A stretch of 64,000 nt of DNA from contig CADACE010000007.1 of the NCBI GenBank assembly GCA_902786265.1, forward strand, positions 106,845 to 170,844, given 5' to 3'. The stretch is from an uncultured Chloroflexota bacterium. GTDB lineage: Bacteria; Chloroflexota; Anaerolineae; Anaerolineales; Anaerolineaceae. This document shows, in pieces, positions 25,347 to 33,784 of the stretch (within the stretch, counting starts at the first letter, position 1; the number at the start of each line of letters is the position of its first letter). The notes under the pieces were generated by a model. It did not search any database. It worked only from the letters and a program-made list of their open reading frames with translations, and had not been told where the DNA came from. Position numbers and translations under genes: made by a program.

Positions 25347-25853
25347 CTATCTTGAAACGATTTTCGCGCTGCCTTCCGAGATTTTCAGCGCGGTGCCTTC
25401 CTGCAGTGTGATATCAGCAGAGGCGTCCTTTTTCAGCGTAACGCTTTTCAGAACGTCCCCGTAGTCACCGAGGATTTCTACCCGCACTTCAGATACTTCT
25501 TCTATCAATCCCCCAAGCGCACCGAACAGATTGGACCATGCATCACCGCTGCCGGTGAGGGAATCGTACGCGCTGCCCAGAGAATTATATACGCCGCCGA
25601 CATCTTCACCGTCCGTGGAAAGACAGGTGATGGTGTAACTGCCGGCCGGGATATCTTTCCCGATAATATAACGCCCTTCTGCGAGCGTCATTTCGACGGC
25701 ATCAAGCCCTCTCCGGGAAATTTCCGCTTTGACGATCTCATACAGATCCTTCAGCTGCGTGTCGGAAAGGTTTCTCACTTCATTTTCCTGAGCAAAAGCC
25801 GGGATCACGAAAAGTAGTAAAGCGATAATCACGACAAAAATAGTTTTTTTCAT
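25347..25853 (-). CDS. Secreted beta-rich protein of unknown function
   Basis: 168 residues. Signal peptide about 1-21 (FVIPAFAQE). A helical stretch (LSDTQLKDLYEIVKAEISRRG) is followed by a domain whose signature EGRYIIGKDIPAGSYTITC occurs in many Firmicutes surface proteins, with Gly-rich loops. The mature protein probably sits outside the cell. It lies 26 bases after the Ig-like protein gene, whose N-terminal helix is similar, so both may be one surface complex. Confidence 0.72.
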   Translation of the reverse strand: MKKTIFVVIIALLLFVIPAFAQENEVRNLSDTQLKDLYEIVKAEISRRGLDAVEMTLAEGRYIIGKDIPAGSYTITCLSTDGEDVGGVYNSLGSAYDSLTGSGDAWSNLFGALGGLIEEVSEVRVEILGDYGDVLKSVTLKKDASADITLQEGTALKISEGSAKIVSR

Positions 25854-25879
25854 AGTTCCTTCAAAAGAATTTAAAAATT

Positions 25880-27754
25880 CTAATTATTTCCCATGAAAAT
25901 CCGTTCGGCGGTCATGGATGGAATGGTTATTTCATTCCCGAACACTGCTGTGTAGGTGTAAACCCCAGTGCTTTTTCCGTAAATGGTTACCCAGTCGTCT
26001 TCAATGACAGCAGTATCAATATCGGACTGCTTATAAGTCACGTAAAAGACGTCATCCCAGCCCCAGGAGGTAGCGACCCGCATGGCAACATTATTTCCGC
26101 TGACCATCTTCTGGACAACTTTCCCGTAAATGGAGATGTTCGTTCCTTTAAACCGGTCCGGATAGCGCATTGCGTCGGTAAACCGCGGACGCGGGAAGGA
26201 TGTCGTGTCATAAGCCGCGCTGTGGTCGATCATCAGGTTAAAGGAGCGGTCGTTTTGATGGTCGTTATTATCTTTCAAAAATATCGTGCCGGAACCGTAT
26301 TTAATCGGCAGCACCTTGAGATGGAATACCTGATTCATATCATCCCAGGAGGGAATAATATTGAAATTCGGTGCCGCTGTCGGGTGAACTTCAAAAGCTT
26401 TCGGGTCGCCATAGTAGGGAACATCGATCGTTAAGCCGTCCCGGTTTGTGACGGTGACCTGTTTTTCGCTGAACCCGATCGAAGGAACAAAGAAATTGAT
26501 GACGCCGGTCTTTCCGCTGCCGTCTTCAGCGGAACAGGTAACTGCCGCCCGTCCGCTGCCTTTGGCGGTCACGGTTCCGTTTTGATCAACCGATACGACT
26601 GATTCATCAGAACTGCTCCAGGAAACCTTTTTATTCGTGGCGTCATCCGGCGCGATCGTGGGTGTATAGGTGCGGCTGTCACCTTTCAGTAATTCCTGCG
26701 AACCGATGATGTTCGGGAACAGAATGTTATTCACCATCTGAATAACGGTGATCTTGCTGCTGGCCGTGACGCCGCTGCCGTCGGTCGCTGAGCAGGTAAT
26801 AACCGCTTCACCTGTAGATGCTGCTGTCAGCTGCCCGCCGGAAACACGGACAATGTTGGGGTCGGAGGATTCCCAGGTCACGGTTTTCTGGCTGGCGTTT
26901 TCCGGCAGAACGGTGGCTTTGAGAACCATATAGGAATTCTTATTCATGGTCAGTTCCGGCTGATCCAGTTCGATCCCGGATACGGCCTGCAGAACGGTCA
27001 CGGTAGCTGTTGCCCGTTTGGGATAGGAAGCGGAGAATGGATCGCCGGAGAGAACCGTGATGGTGGCAGTGCCGGGGGCTTTCGCGGTTACTTTCCCGTT
27101 TTCGTCGATCGCAGCGACTGCCTCATTGGATGAAGTCCAGGTGACGTCCTGACAGTAAGCATTTTCCGGAGCAATGACCGCTGATAACGCAGTTTCTCCT
27201 TCTTCGGGCTTATCGGAAAGGAGAAGGGTAACACGCGGTTCGGTGATCGTTACAGCCGTAACCGGCAGCACGACGTGAACCTCCGCTGTGCTGAAAATAA
27301 ACTCGTCATCTTCAGCCGTACAGGTGATTTCCGCGTCGCCCATGCTGACAGCGGTCACAACACCGGCCGGGCTGACCCGGGCAATTGTATCGTCGGAAGA
27401 AGTCCAGACAAAGCGCGTGGTCTCCGGCGCGTCATCAACGACACGGGTAACAGTGGGTGTTATCGTCCGGGTCTGCGTAGTGTAAAGTGTGAAATCACTG
27501 ACGCCGAGGTCGATCACGCGGTTCCCGTTTTCAATTGCCCATTCCCGCTGCTTTTCCAGGATGAGGCTGTCGACCTGTTCCTGAACGCTTGTCAGCTCTT
27601 CTCTGAATGCCAAAAGCTCTTCAAGGGAACACCCTGTCAGATCCGGTATCGTAAGCTCCGGAGCCCCTTCCGCAAACGCGGGCAAAACGGCTGTTAAGCC
27701 GCATAAGATGATTCCGAGTATCGGAATGATTCTTCTCAATAAGTTCGTCTTCAT
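25880..27754 (-). CDS. Secreted protein with four bacterial Ig-like (Big2) domains and OB-like C-terminus
   Basis: 624 residues. Signal peptide about 1-28 (LPAFAEG), then a helical segment. Four Big2-type domains follow, each with the WxSSD/WxSSN...G.VTA signature: FVWTSSDDTIARVSPAG, DVTWTSSNEAVAAIDENG, TVTWESSDPNIVRVSGG and KVSWSSSDESVVSVDQNG. The last about 110 residues (MRYPDRFKGTNISIYGKVVQKM...IYGKSTG) form an OB-fold-like domain frequent in Firmicutes surface proteins. There is no LPXTG or membrane anchor, so attachment is probably noncovalent. AGGAGG precedes the ATG. Confidence 0.82.
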   Translation of the reverse strand: MKTNLLRRIIPILGIILCGLTAVLPAFAEGAPELTIPDLTGCSLEELLAFREELTSVQEQVDSLILEKQREWAIENGNRVIDLGVSDFTLYTTQTRTITPTVTRVVDDAPETTRFVWTSSDDTIARVSPAGVVTAVSMGDAEITCTAEDDEFIFSTAEVHVVLPVTAVTITEPRVTLLLSDKPEEGETALSAVIAPENAYCQDVTWTSSNEAVAAIDENGKVTAKAPGTATITVLSGDPFSASYPKRATATVTVLQAVSGIELDQPELTMNKNSYMVLKATVLPENASQKTVTWESSDPNIVRVSGGQLTAASTGEAVITCSATDGSGVTASSKITVIQMVNNILFPNIIGSQELLKGDSRTYTPTIAPDDATNKKVSWSSSDESVVSVDQNGTVTAKGSGRAAVTCSAEDGSGKTGVINFFVPSIGFSEKQVTVTNRDGLTIDVPYYGDPKAFEVHPTAAPNFNIIPSWDDMNQVFHLKVLPIKYGSGTIFLKDNNDHQNDRSFNLMIDHSAAYDTTSFPRPRFTDAMRYPDRFKGTNISIYGKVVQKMVSGNNVAMRVATSWGWDDVFYVTYKQSDIDTAVIEDDWVTIYGKSTGVYTYTAVFGNEITIPSMTAERIFMGNN

Positions 27755-28433
27755 GGTTCCTCCTTAGATAATCGGGATCGTTATTGATATTTTCCGATTG
27801 GTACAATCTTACCTTTTTGGTACTGATTTCCGGTTTTCTCAGAGCATTAATCCAAAACCAGTCTGTCGTTATATGTTTGGATAAAAAGAGATTACGGCCA
27901 TTTGCGTGATTCATTACCACTTCGGGATCATTCTTTTCGATTTTTGTGATCTTCGGAATGGTGAAAAAGTGAAGATTGGAGAAAGTACTGAAAGAAATGT
28001 TTTTCTTCATAATTGTATACCGGATTAGAAGAAATTCATTCGTTATTTAAAGAATAATATAATAAATTTTTTACATATTATATTTATAATTATAAAATAT
28101 GTCAATAATAAAGTTGAATTGTAAAATGTAATATGATAATTATAAAGAACAGATGTTGATTGAATATACACATTTTAGGAAAACATTGAAGTGTATGATT
28201 TTGGCTCATCACGTTTTCGGGTGATTAAAGTAAACAAGAGAGTTTTTCGACGAATTAGTCAAAAGATTATTGTATCCGGAGAAAATTGAAAATTTCCTGC
28301 CGGGTTTATGTTGCGCTGCAGGCGCGAGCGGGCGACAACAGGGTATCATATGATCTTAGTTGGGGCGCGGGTTTGTCACCTGCTGCCCCAACGTTCTCGT
28401 TTTCAACAAATGCTCTTTTGCGTGCAAAATAAA
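27755..28433. other. AT-rich spacer with a GC-rich hairpin block
   Basis: No gene is convincing here. Most of the stretch is very AT-rich. At 28310-28395 a GC-rich block interrupts it: GTTGGGGC (28359-28366) pairs with GCCCCAAC (28385-28392), and an imperfect GTTG/CAAC-ended hairpin precedes it. It could be a small structured RNA or a relic of a mobile repeat. Confidence 0.5.
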
Positions 28434-29195
28434 TTATTTAACTGTAAATACTAATGTTTCTCCACCCCAAAACGAGGTCTCATAATATATCTTTACCGGC
28501 ATTTCAGTAACCCCGGTAAAACAAATATCACCTTTAATAAAATCATCGGGGAGCAATGTTCCGTTAAAATCAGCGCATTGCCAATCCAAATCGAGTTTTT
28601 GACCACTGCCATCTTTCGCGGACCAATCCAATAATGTGCTCAGCGATATGTCTTTTTTGCCGGTATTTGTAATTTGAAATGTTGCCGTTATCTTATTTCC
28701 TGATATTTTTGCATCCAGTAGAGTAACATCTCGTCCGTCAGCAGATTGTGTAATACCATCCTTCTGCTTATCATTTGTATTCTTTGTTTGGTTCCCGGCC
28801 CCAACTGTAAATACTAAGGTTTTCCCGCAAAAAAAGCTCGTCTCATAGTAAATTTTTACCGGTTGTTGCGTTACTCCGGTAAAACATATATCACCTTTAA
28901 TAAAATCATCATTTAGCAGTGTTCCATTCAAATCAGCACATTGCCAGTCAAGGTCAAGTTTTTTACCGCTTGCATCTTTCGCTGACCAGTCTAAAAGGGA
29001 ACTCATACTGATACTTTTCCCGCTGTTATTCTCAATTCTGAAAGTTGCTGTCACTTTTGAGCCGGAGACAGAAGATGAAACCAATGTGACTGTTCTTCCA
29101 TCTGCTGTTTGGCTCTCTTCATTGGCAAATGCAGAACAGGAAATACTGATGACGAAAATTAGAACAACTAATAACAGATAACCAAGCTTTTTCAT
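28434..29195 (-). CDS. Secreted protein with duplicated Ig-like domain
   Basis: 253 residues. Signal peptide about 1-24 (SAFANEE). Two tandem copies of a ~110-residue beta-domain (about 28-131 and 147-253) share nearly identical stretches, for example LDLDWQCAD and DDFIKGDICFTGVT. Pattern and length fit the DUF4352/telomeric-repeat-factor-like Ig domains of Gram-positive surface proteins. The duplication looks recent. AGGAGG precedes the ATG. AT-rich like its neighbour. Confidence 0.75.
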   Translation of the reverse strand: MKKLGYLLLVVLIFVISISCSAFANEESQTADGRTVTLVSSSVSGSKVTATFRIENNSGKSISMSSLLDWSAKDASGKKLDLDWQCADLNGTLLNDDFIKGDICFTGVTQQPVKIYYETSFFCGKTLVFTVGAGNQTKNTNDKQKDGITQSADGRDVTLLDAKISGNKITATFQITNTGKKDISLSTLLDWSAKDGSGQKLDLDWQCADFNGTLLPDDFIKGDICFTGVTEMPVKIYYETSFWGGETLVFTVK

Positions 29196-29222
29196 GAGAA
29201 TCCTCCTGTTTCTTAAGAACTA

Positions 29223-29702
29223 TTATTGTATGGTCATGACCATATACGTCTGATCATTAATTTGCGTCGCGGCAACAGTAATTCCGCCTTTTATATTTAT
29301 TGCAAAAGTATCATCTTTGAGTTGTGCTCTTATTATGCTGTCAGATGTAAATCCAAAACTTACAGATCCAAAAGAGGCTGCCATTTCTAAAGTATCGTCT
29401 ATGTTTATTATTTTCATTGCACCTTTTGTTATCATGATAATTACAGATTGAACTAAGTTATAATCATCAAAACTAACGGCAAGCATAATAAAATCGTCGC
29501 CTTCTTCAATTAAATCAACACAATAGAGATTGTCAGTAAGCTCTTCAAATGCTGGTGCAATTCGTCTGACTTCTGATCGGGTTTTTCCAATATATGTTGA
29601 AAATGCATCATTATCGCCTAATTCTCCCCTGCAATAACCGGGAATAACCAAACATAATGAAAGAATAAAAACCATTAACGAGATCATAAAAGATTTTTTC
29701 AT
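29223..29702 (-). CDS. Secreted protein of unknown function
   Basis: 159 residues with a signal peptide (about 1-24, VIPGYCRG). The mature part contains alternating beta-strands and no motif I recognise. It lies 27 bases before the duplicated Ig-like gene on the minus strand, so it is the first gene of a two-gene secreted set. AT-rich, unlike the housekeeping genes on either side. Confidence 0.65.
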   Translation of the reverse strand: MKKSFMISLMVFILSLCLVIPGYCRGELGDNDAFSTYIGKTRSEVRRIAPAFEELTDNLYCVDLIEEGDDFIMLAVSFDDYNLVQSVIIMITKGAMKIINIDDTLEMAASFGSVSFGFTSDSIIRAQLKDDTFAINIKGGITVAATQINDQTYMVMTIQ

Positions 29703-29808
29703 AGCATCTATCCTCCTTCAGAATTTAAACCCTTTAAATTAATTTGTCTTTTGCATAGATAATAATTCATCAAAAGTGAAATTTGGTTTTCTCAAAACAC
29801 GATAAGAA

Positions 29809-29839
29809 ATGGGTCACGGTGACAGATTCCGTAACCCAT
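29809..29839. repeat. REP-like palindrome
   Basis: ATGGGTCACGG pairs with CCGTAACCCAT. The arms are diverged versions of the GAGTCACGG palindrome at 22453-22489. Confidence 0.7.
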
Positions 29840-29960
29840 ATAAGCCGGATAATCATAAGGCTGAACATAAATTGGCATATAAAAAGCGGGTGTTGATCGT
29901 TTACAGGAAGGTTTATCGCTTCCTACACGGGAAGGCAACCTTTGAATCTCGAAATATTAT

Positions 29961-30303
29961 GGGCGACCAATATCAAGTCGCCCTCCCGTGACTCGGATCA
30001 GCGCTCAGGTCGCTCCTCAGCGTTGCCCTATCCTCTGCCGAGCGCGGATATTGTATCACTTTCGGCATATATTCGTTAACATAGCACACGTGGTCGGCTC
30101 TCTTGCTGCCGCGAAGCCGGCACAAGAGAACCGCATTCCTGTGCGTTCCGGAGCTGGGAACAACCACCTCCTGCCTGAAGTATCGACGAGCAAAGGAAAA
30201 TCGAGCGCCGCACAACAGTGCAGTTCTGCTGTGCCGGCTGCAAGGCAGCGAAGCTCCTGCTCCGAATCAAAATCCAGATGCAGTCTGTACCATACGGAGC
30301 AGG
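29961..30303. other. Noncoding block of consecutive hairpins
   Basis: No protein gene is credible: short open frames overlap in all six frames without ribosome sites. Successive complementary arms are GGGCGAC/GTCGCCC (29961-29983), GCGCTC/GAGCGC (30001-30045), a pair of about 40-base imperfect arms (30105-30144 with 30210-30249, sharing GCTGCC and AGCCGGCACA), a small GTTCC/GGGAAC hairpin in the middle, and CCTGCTCCG/CGGAGCAGG (30255-30303). The block is more GC-rich than its surroundings and is bracketed by REP-like palindromes. A large structured RNA or a decayed element are the two readings. Confidence 0.5.
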
Positions 30304-30399
30304 TTGCAGAGCTGACCAGATCATGCTTCATTCCAAAGGAGTCAAAGCTTCACGGCGGAAGGGCTGACCGGGTTTGTCCTTCAAATGGAGATATAGCAA

Positions 30400-30428
30400 T
30401 GAGTCAAGGAACCTGTCCCCGTGACTCA
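30400..30428. repeat. REP-like palindrome
   Basis: TGAGTCA (30400-30406) and TGACTCA (30422-30428) enclose the core AACCTGTCCCC, the reverse of the core at 22464-22470. Confidence 0.75.
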
Positions 30429-30571
30429 CACTTTTTTCATAGGTATTAATGTATCAGAACAACACTTTTATCATATGAATTTGTGTGATTCCATACACTT
30501 TTTACAGGGAATATGGTTATACCCTCTCAAAATGCGGAAACAGTCATGCGGTTTTATGTTGAAAAGATTCA

Positions 30572-30600
30572 TTCAAATGTTATTTCTTTTATGCTATAAT
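30572..30600 (+). promoter_or_regulatory. Promoter of the AAA+ ATPase gene
   Basis: TTCAAA (30572-30577) and TATAAT (30595-30600) are separated by 17 bases. The transcript would begin inside the inverted repeat that follows. Confidence 0.55.
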
Positions 30601-30660
30601 AAACTTATAAGTATTAAACTTATGAGTTTAATACTTATAAGTTTAATACTTATGAGTTTA
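30601..30660 (+). repeat. 20-bp perfect inverted repeat in the ATPase leader
   Basis: 30601-30620 and 30625-30644 are perfect reverse complements around a four-base loop; a third, partial copy of the unit (AATACTTATGAGTTTA) follows to 30660. All copies share the palindrome ACTTATAAGT or its near match. The block lies between the -10 box and the start codon, suited to act as an operator or leader hairpin. Confidence 0.85.
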
Positions 30661-30683
30661 TAAATAATTGCGGAGCGTGTGAT

Positions 30684-32093
30684 ATGTTTTTATGCAGGGA
30701 AAATGAATTGCTGAAATTGAACCGGCGTTATCAAAATGACGGCCTTGAATTTATTATTATCTATGGCAGACGCAGGGTTGGAAAAACCGCTTTGATCAAT
30801 GAATTTATAAAGGACAAACCAACAATTTATTTCCCGGCATTAGCAGCGAGTTCTCAAGGAAATCTGGCTGCTTTATCAAAGGCGATTCACACATATCTTT
30901 ATCCGGACGCGCTTACAGCTCCGGTTTATTCTTCATTTGATGAGGCATTTTCTGAAATCACCCGGATCCTGCAAAAAAAAGACCGTGTCATTTTTGTTAT
31001 CGATGAATATCCTTATCTTGCAAAATGCGATGAATCGATCCCTTCAAGACTGCAGCATCTGTTGGATCATGATTGGGCGGATTCAAATCTTTATCTGATT
31101 TTATGCGGATCGTCAATCAGTTTTATGGAAGACGAAGTCCTCAGCTATAAGAGTCCTTTATTTGGGAGACGGACGGGGCAATTTAAAATTGAGCCGTTAA
31201 CTTATCTTGAATCAGCACGGTTTCATCCTGAGCTGTCTCCGGAAGATAATGCTCTGATATATGGCATATCGGGAGGGATCCCTCACTATATCAGAAAATT
31301 GAATGTCAGGTCGACGATTAAAGAGGCATTACTTGAAAACCTTTTGGATCCGTCTTCCTATTTATTTGAAGAGCCGGAGAATCTCCTGAAGCAGGAATTA
31401 AGGGAACCTGCTGTTTACAATTCAATCATTACCGCTGTGGCAAACGGAGCGGCAAAGTTAGGCGAAATTGCTTCAAAAGCCGGTATTGAAATCACATATG
31501 CTTCAAAATATCTTCGGGTATTGAATGAACTTGGTATCATTACAAAAATTGAACCTGTTATTGATAAGACGAAGAAAAAAACGCTGTACCGCATCACAGA
31601 CAATTTTTTCCGTTTCTGGTATCGCTTTATTCCGGAAAATATGATGACGATCAGTTCCGGTTCTATTGTGAAAACTTATGATGCAGTGATTGGTAAATAC
31701 CTTTCGGAATACATGGGTTTGATTTTTGAACAAATCTGCAGACAATATCTTATATATTATGCGGATGATCTGCCGTTTGTCTTTTTGGACATCGGGGAGT
31801 GGTGGGGAACTGATCCGCTGCGAAAAACAGAAGCTCAGCTGGATATTGTCGCAGTTGGGGAGAAAGATGAGGAATCAGCTTCCGGAAAAAATATCCTGAT
31901 CGGTTCATGCAAATACAAAAATGAAGCAATCGGATCAGATGAACTTCGTCTGATTCAGGATTATGCGGCGATATTCGCTACCTCAAAAGACCGCTGTTTC
32001 TATAATATTTTCTCAAAATCCGGATTTACGAGAGGACTCAGAGAACGGGAAAATGAGGTAAAACTTTTCACGCTTGAGGATATATATAAATGA
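30684..32093 (+). CDS. AAA+ ATPase with C-terminal DUF234 nuclease-like domain
   Basis: 469 residues of the ATPase_2/archaeal-type AAA family common in bacteria and archaea. Walker A YGRRRVGKTAL (about 27-37), Walker B VIFVIDEYPYL (about 107-117), sensor LCGSSISFM. A winged-helix middle (SIITAVANGAAKLGEIASKAGI...YASKYLRVLNELGII) is followed by the DUF234 domain, where EAQLDIVAVG and ILIGSCKYKN resemble PD-(D/E)XK metal-site motifs. Function is unproven; relatives are often mobile or defence-linked. GGAG precedes the ATG. The leader carries an unusual inverted repeat, and the gene lies between REP-like palindromes, both signs of acquisition. Confidence 0.82.
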   Translation: MFLCRENELLKLNRRYQNDGLEFIIIYGRRRVGKTALINEFIKDKPTIYFPALAASSQGNLAALSKAIHTYLYPDALTAPVYSSFDEAFSEITRILQKKDRVIFVIDEYPYLAKCDESIPSRLQHLLDHDWADSNLYLILCGSSISFMEDEVLSYKSPLFGRRTGQFKIEPLTYLESARFHPELSPEDNALIYGISGGIPHYIRKLNVRSTIKEALLENLLDPSSYLFEEPENLLKQELREPAVYNSIITAVANGAAKLGEIASKAGIEITYASKYLRVLNELGIITKIEPVIDKTKKKTLYRITDNFFRFWYRFIPENMMTISSGSIVKTYDAVIGKYLSEYMGLIFEQICRQYLIYYADDLPFVFLDIGEWWGTDPLRKTEAQLDIVAVGEKDEESASGKNILIGSCKYKNEAIGSDELRLIQDYAAIFATSKDRCFYNIFSKSGFTRGLRERENEVKLFTLEDIYK

Positions 32094-32147
32094 TCATTAG
32101 CTATCAGGGACTGTTCGGATGCTGTTAATGCCTGTCTCATAGAGAAT

Positions 32148-32242
32148 GAGTCGAAGTGACCTGTTTTTGTTGACTCATTTTGAGTCAACAGAACAGTCTG
32201 CTTCGACTCAGATCGTGCAGTGAGCCTGTCCCCGTGACTCAC
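32148..32242. repeat. Nested hairpin and REP-like palindrome
   Basis: GAGTCGAAG (32148-32156) pairs with CTTCGACTC (32201-32209), and inside it TGTTGACTCA (32168-32177) pairs with TGAGTCAACA (32181-32190). Directly after, 32220-32242 holds another palindrome with the CCTGTCCCCGTGACTC core found at 22.4 and 30.4 kb. The arms of both elements share GACTCA. Confidence 0.75.
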
Positions 32243-32250
32243 GGGATGCC

Positions 32251-33501
32251 CTAAAGCAATGTCCCGTTCAGGTAGCGCGCGGTGACGTTGCGGTCGTCCC
32301 CGGCGTAGCAGAAGCGTTCCAGGCGCTGGGCGGGTGTCATGGGGTGGCCTTCGTCTTCGATGTTGTCGATCACCAGCGCGTCGAAGACAAAACCGGGGTC
32401 GAATGTCCCGACGTTCCCGAACACCTCTCCGCCGGCTTTGGTCGCCATGTAGAATGTGTTGGCGATGTCGATCGTCTTCCCCAGCTCCGGTTCGTAGAAT
32501 TCTTTAAGCTTCGACAGCTTGATGGAAGCGGCGCACTGGCGGTAAATGCCGTTCTGCTGTCCGCCGCCGATATCGCAGCCGAGGGTGACGCGCAATCCCT
32601 TTTCCTGCAGCCGGTCAACGGCCATGATCCCGGCGATGATGTTATTGGTCGAGTCCGGGCATTGCACCGGAGTGCAGTCATATTCTTTCATCACCCGGAT
32701 ATCGTCTTCGTTCGGGAAGATGACATGGGCAAAGACCGAGGGACCGTTGCCGAGAAGTCCGGCTTTTTCATAGATCTCCGAGTCGGATCTGCAGTCGGGG
32801 AACAGCCGCAGCGATTCCGCTGCTTCCCAGCGGGATTCCACGATGTGCGTCTGGACGCCCACCTTATACTTTTTCCCGAGTTTCCCGAGCCCCCAGATGA
32901 GCTCCCGGCTGCAGGTCGGCGCGAAACGCGGCGTCAGGATCGGTTTTACAAGGGTTCCGCCGCTGTGTTCCTCGAGGAAGATCTCTGTTTCCCGCAGGGA
33001 TTCTTCCGTGGTCTCGCACAGATACGGAGGCGACTGGAAATCCATATTGACCTTGCCGACCAGTGCCCGCAGGCCTTTTTCTTCCAGTTTTTTGAACAGA
33101 AGGTTCGTTGCTGGGCGGTGAATGGTGGCGAAGATGCAGGCGTGGAAGGTGCCGTGGCGGATCATGTCATTCACATAGGCTTCATAGACCGGTTCAGCGT
33201 AATCCATGTCGGCGAAATGGGATTCCTGCGGGAAGGTATAGGTGTTCAGCCAGTCATTGAGCAGCAGGTCCATCCCGATCCCGCGCTGGAGAAACTGTGA
33301 GGCATGGACATGCAGGTCGGAAAAGGCGGGAATGATGAGACCTCTGCCGTAGTCGGTCACTTCCGCACCGGAAAATTTATCCGGGATCTGAGGGTAAATG
33401 CCTTCCACAAGGCCGTTTTCAACCGCGATATAGCTGTCCTCAAAGATTTTCAGCGTTTCCCGGTTTTCGGAATATACAATATCGCCATGATACAGATGCA
33501 T
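32251..33501 (-). CDS. guaD: Guanine deaminase-type amidohydrolase
   Basis: 416 residues of the amidohydrolase fold. Zinc ligands lie in DLHVHASQ, with later metal-site histidines in QTHIVE and FAHVIFP and the catalytic Asp in LGCDIGGG. The stretch HASQFLQRGIGMDLLLNDWLNTYTFPQE is diagnostic of guanine deaminase, which turns guanine into xanthine and ammonia. CDIGGG replaces the usual TDVAGG. It is probably single; no purine transporter or xanthine dehydrogenase is next door. Cytoplasmic. Confidence 0.85.
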   Translation of the reverse strand: MHLYHGDIVYSENRETLKIFEDSYIAVENGLVEGIYPQIPDKFSGAEVTDYGRGLIIPAFSDLHVHASQFLQRGIGMDLLLNDWLNTYTFPQESHFADMDYAEPVYEAYVNDMIRHGTFHACIFATIHRPATNLLFKKLEEKGLRALVGKVNMDFQSPPYLCETTEESLRETEIFLEEHSGGTLVKPILTPRFAPTCSRELIWGLGKLGKKYKVGVQTHIVESRWEAAESLRLFPDCRSDSEIYEKAGLLGNGPSVFAHVIFPNEDDIRVMKEYDCTPVQCPDSTNNIIAGIMAVDRLQEKGLRVTLGCDIGGGQQNGIYRQCAASIKLSKLKEFYEPELGKTIDIANTFYMATKAGGEVFGNVGTFDPGFVFDALVIDNIEDEGHPMTPAQRLERFCYAGDDRNVTARYLNGTLL

Positions 33502-33784
33502 GTTGAACTCCTTTGTGTTTCAAATTCGCGGAATGCGGCTCGCAAATCCGGCAGATGTCCCTGTCTGAATAACAGTCTCCTGATGTTGTATATTATAGCG
33601 CAGGAATCTTCAGAACAGCTGTGTTTTTTCGTGATCTGTTTTCCTAAAGCGGGTATGAAAAGGGTTCAGTTTTCTCATAAAATAAACGAGGCGCATAAAA
33701 CAGAACGTTCAAAAATGCAGGTTGAGAAATATAGTATAATATTTATTGCGTTATTTCGAAATCCCATGAAAGGAGTTGTTTCAT

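Noticed and set aside
27621..28010. Minus-strand frame upstream of the Big2 gene
   Set aside because: It overlaps the Big2 start, which has its own strong AGGAGG; composition is not coding-like.
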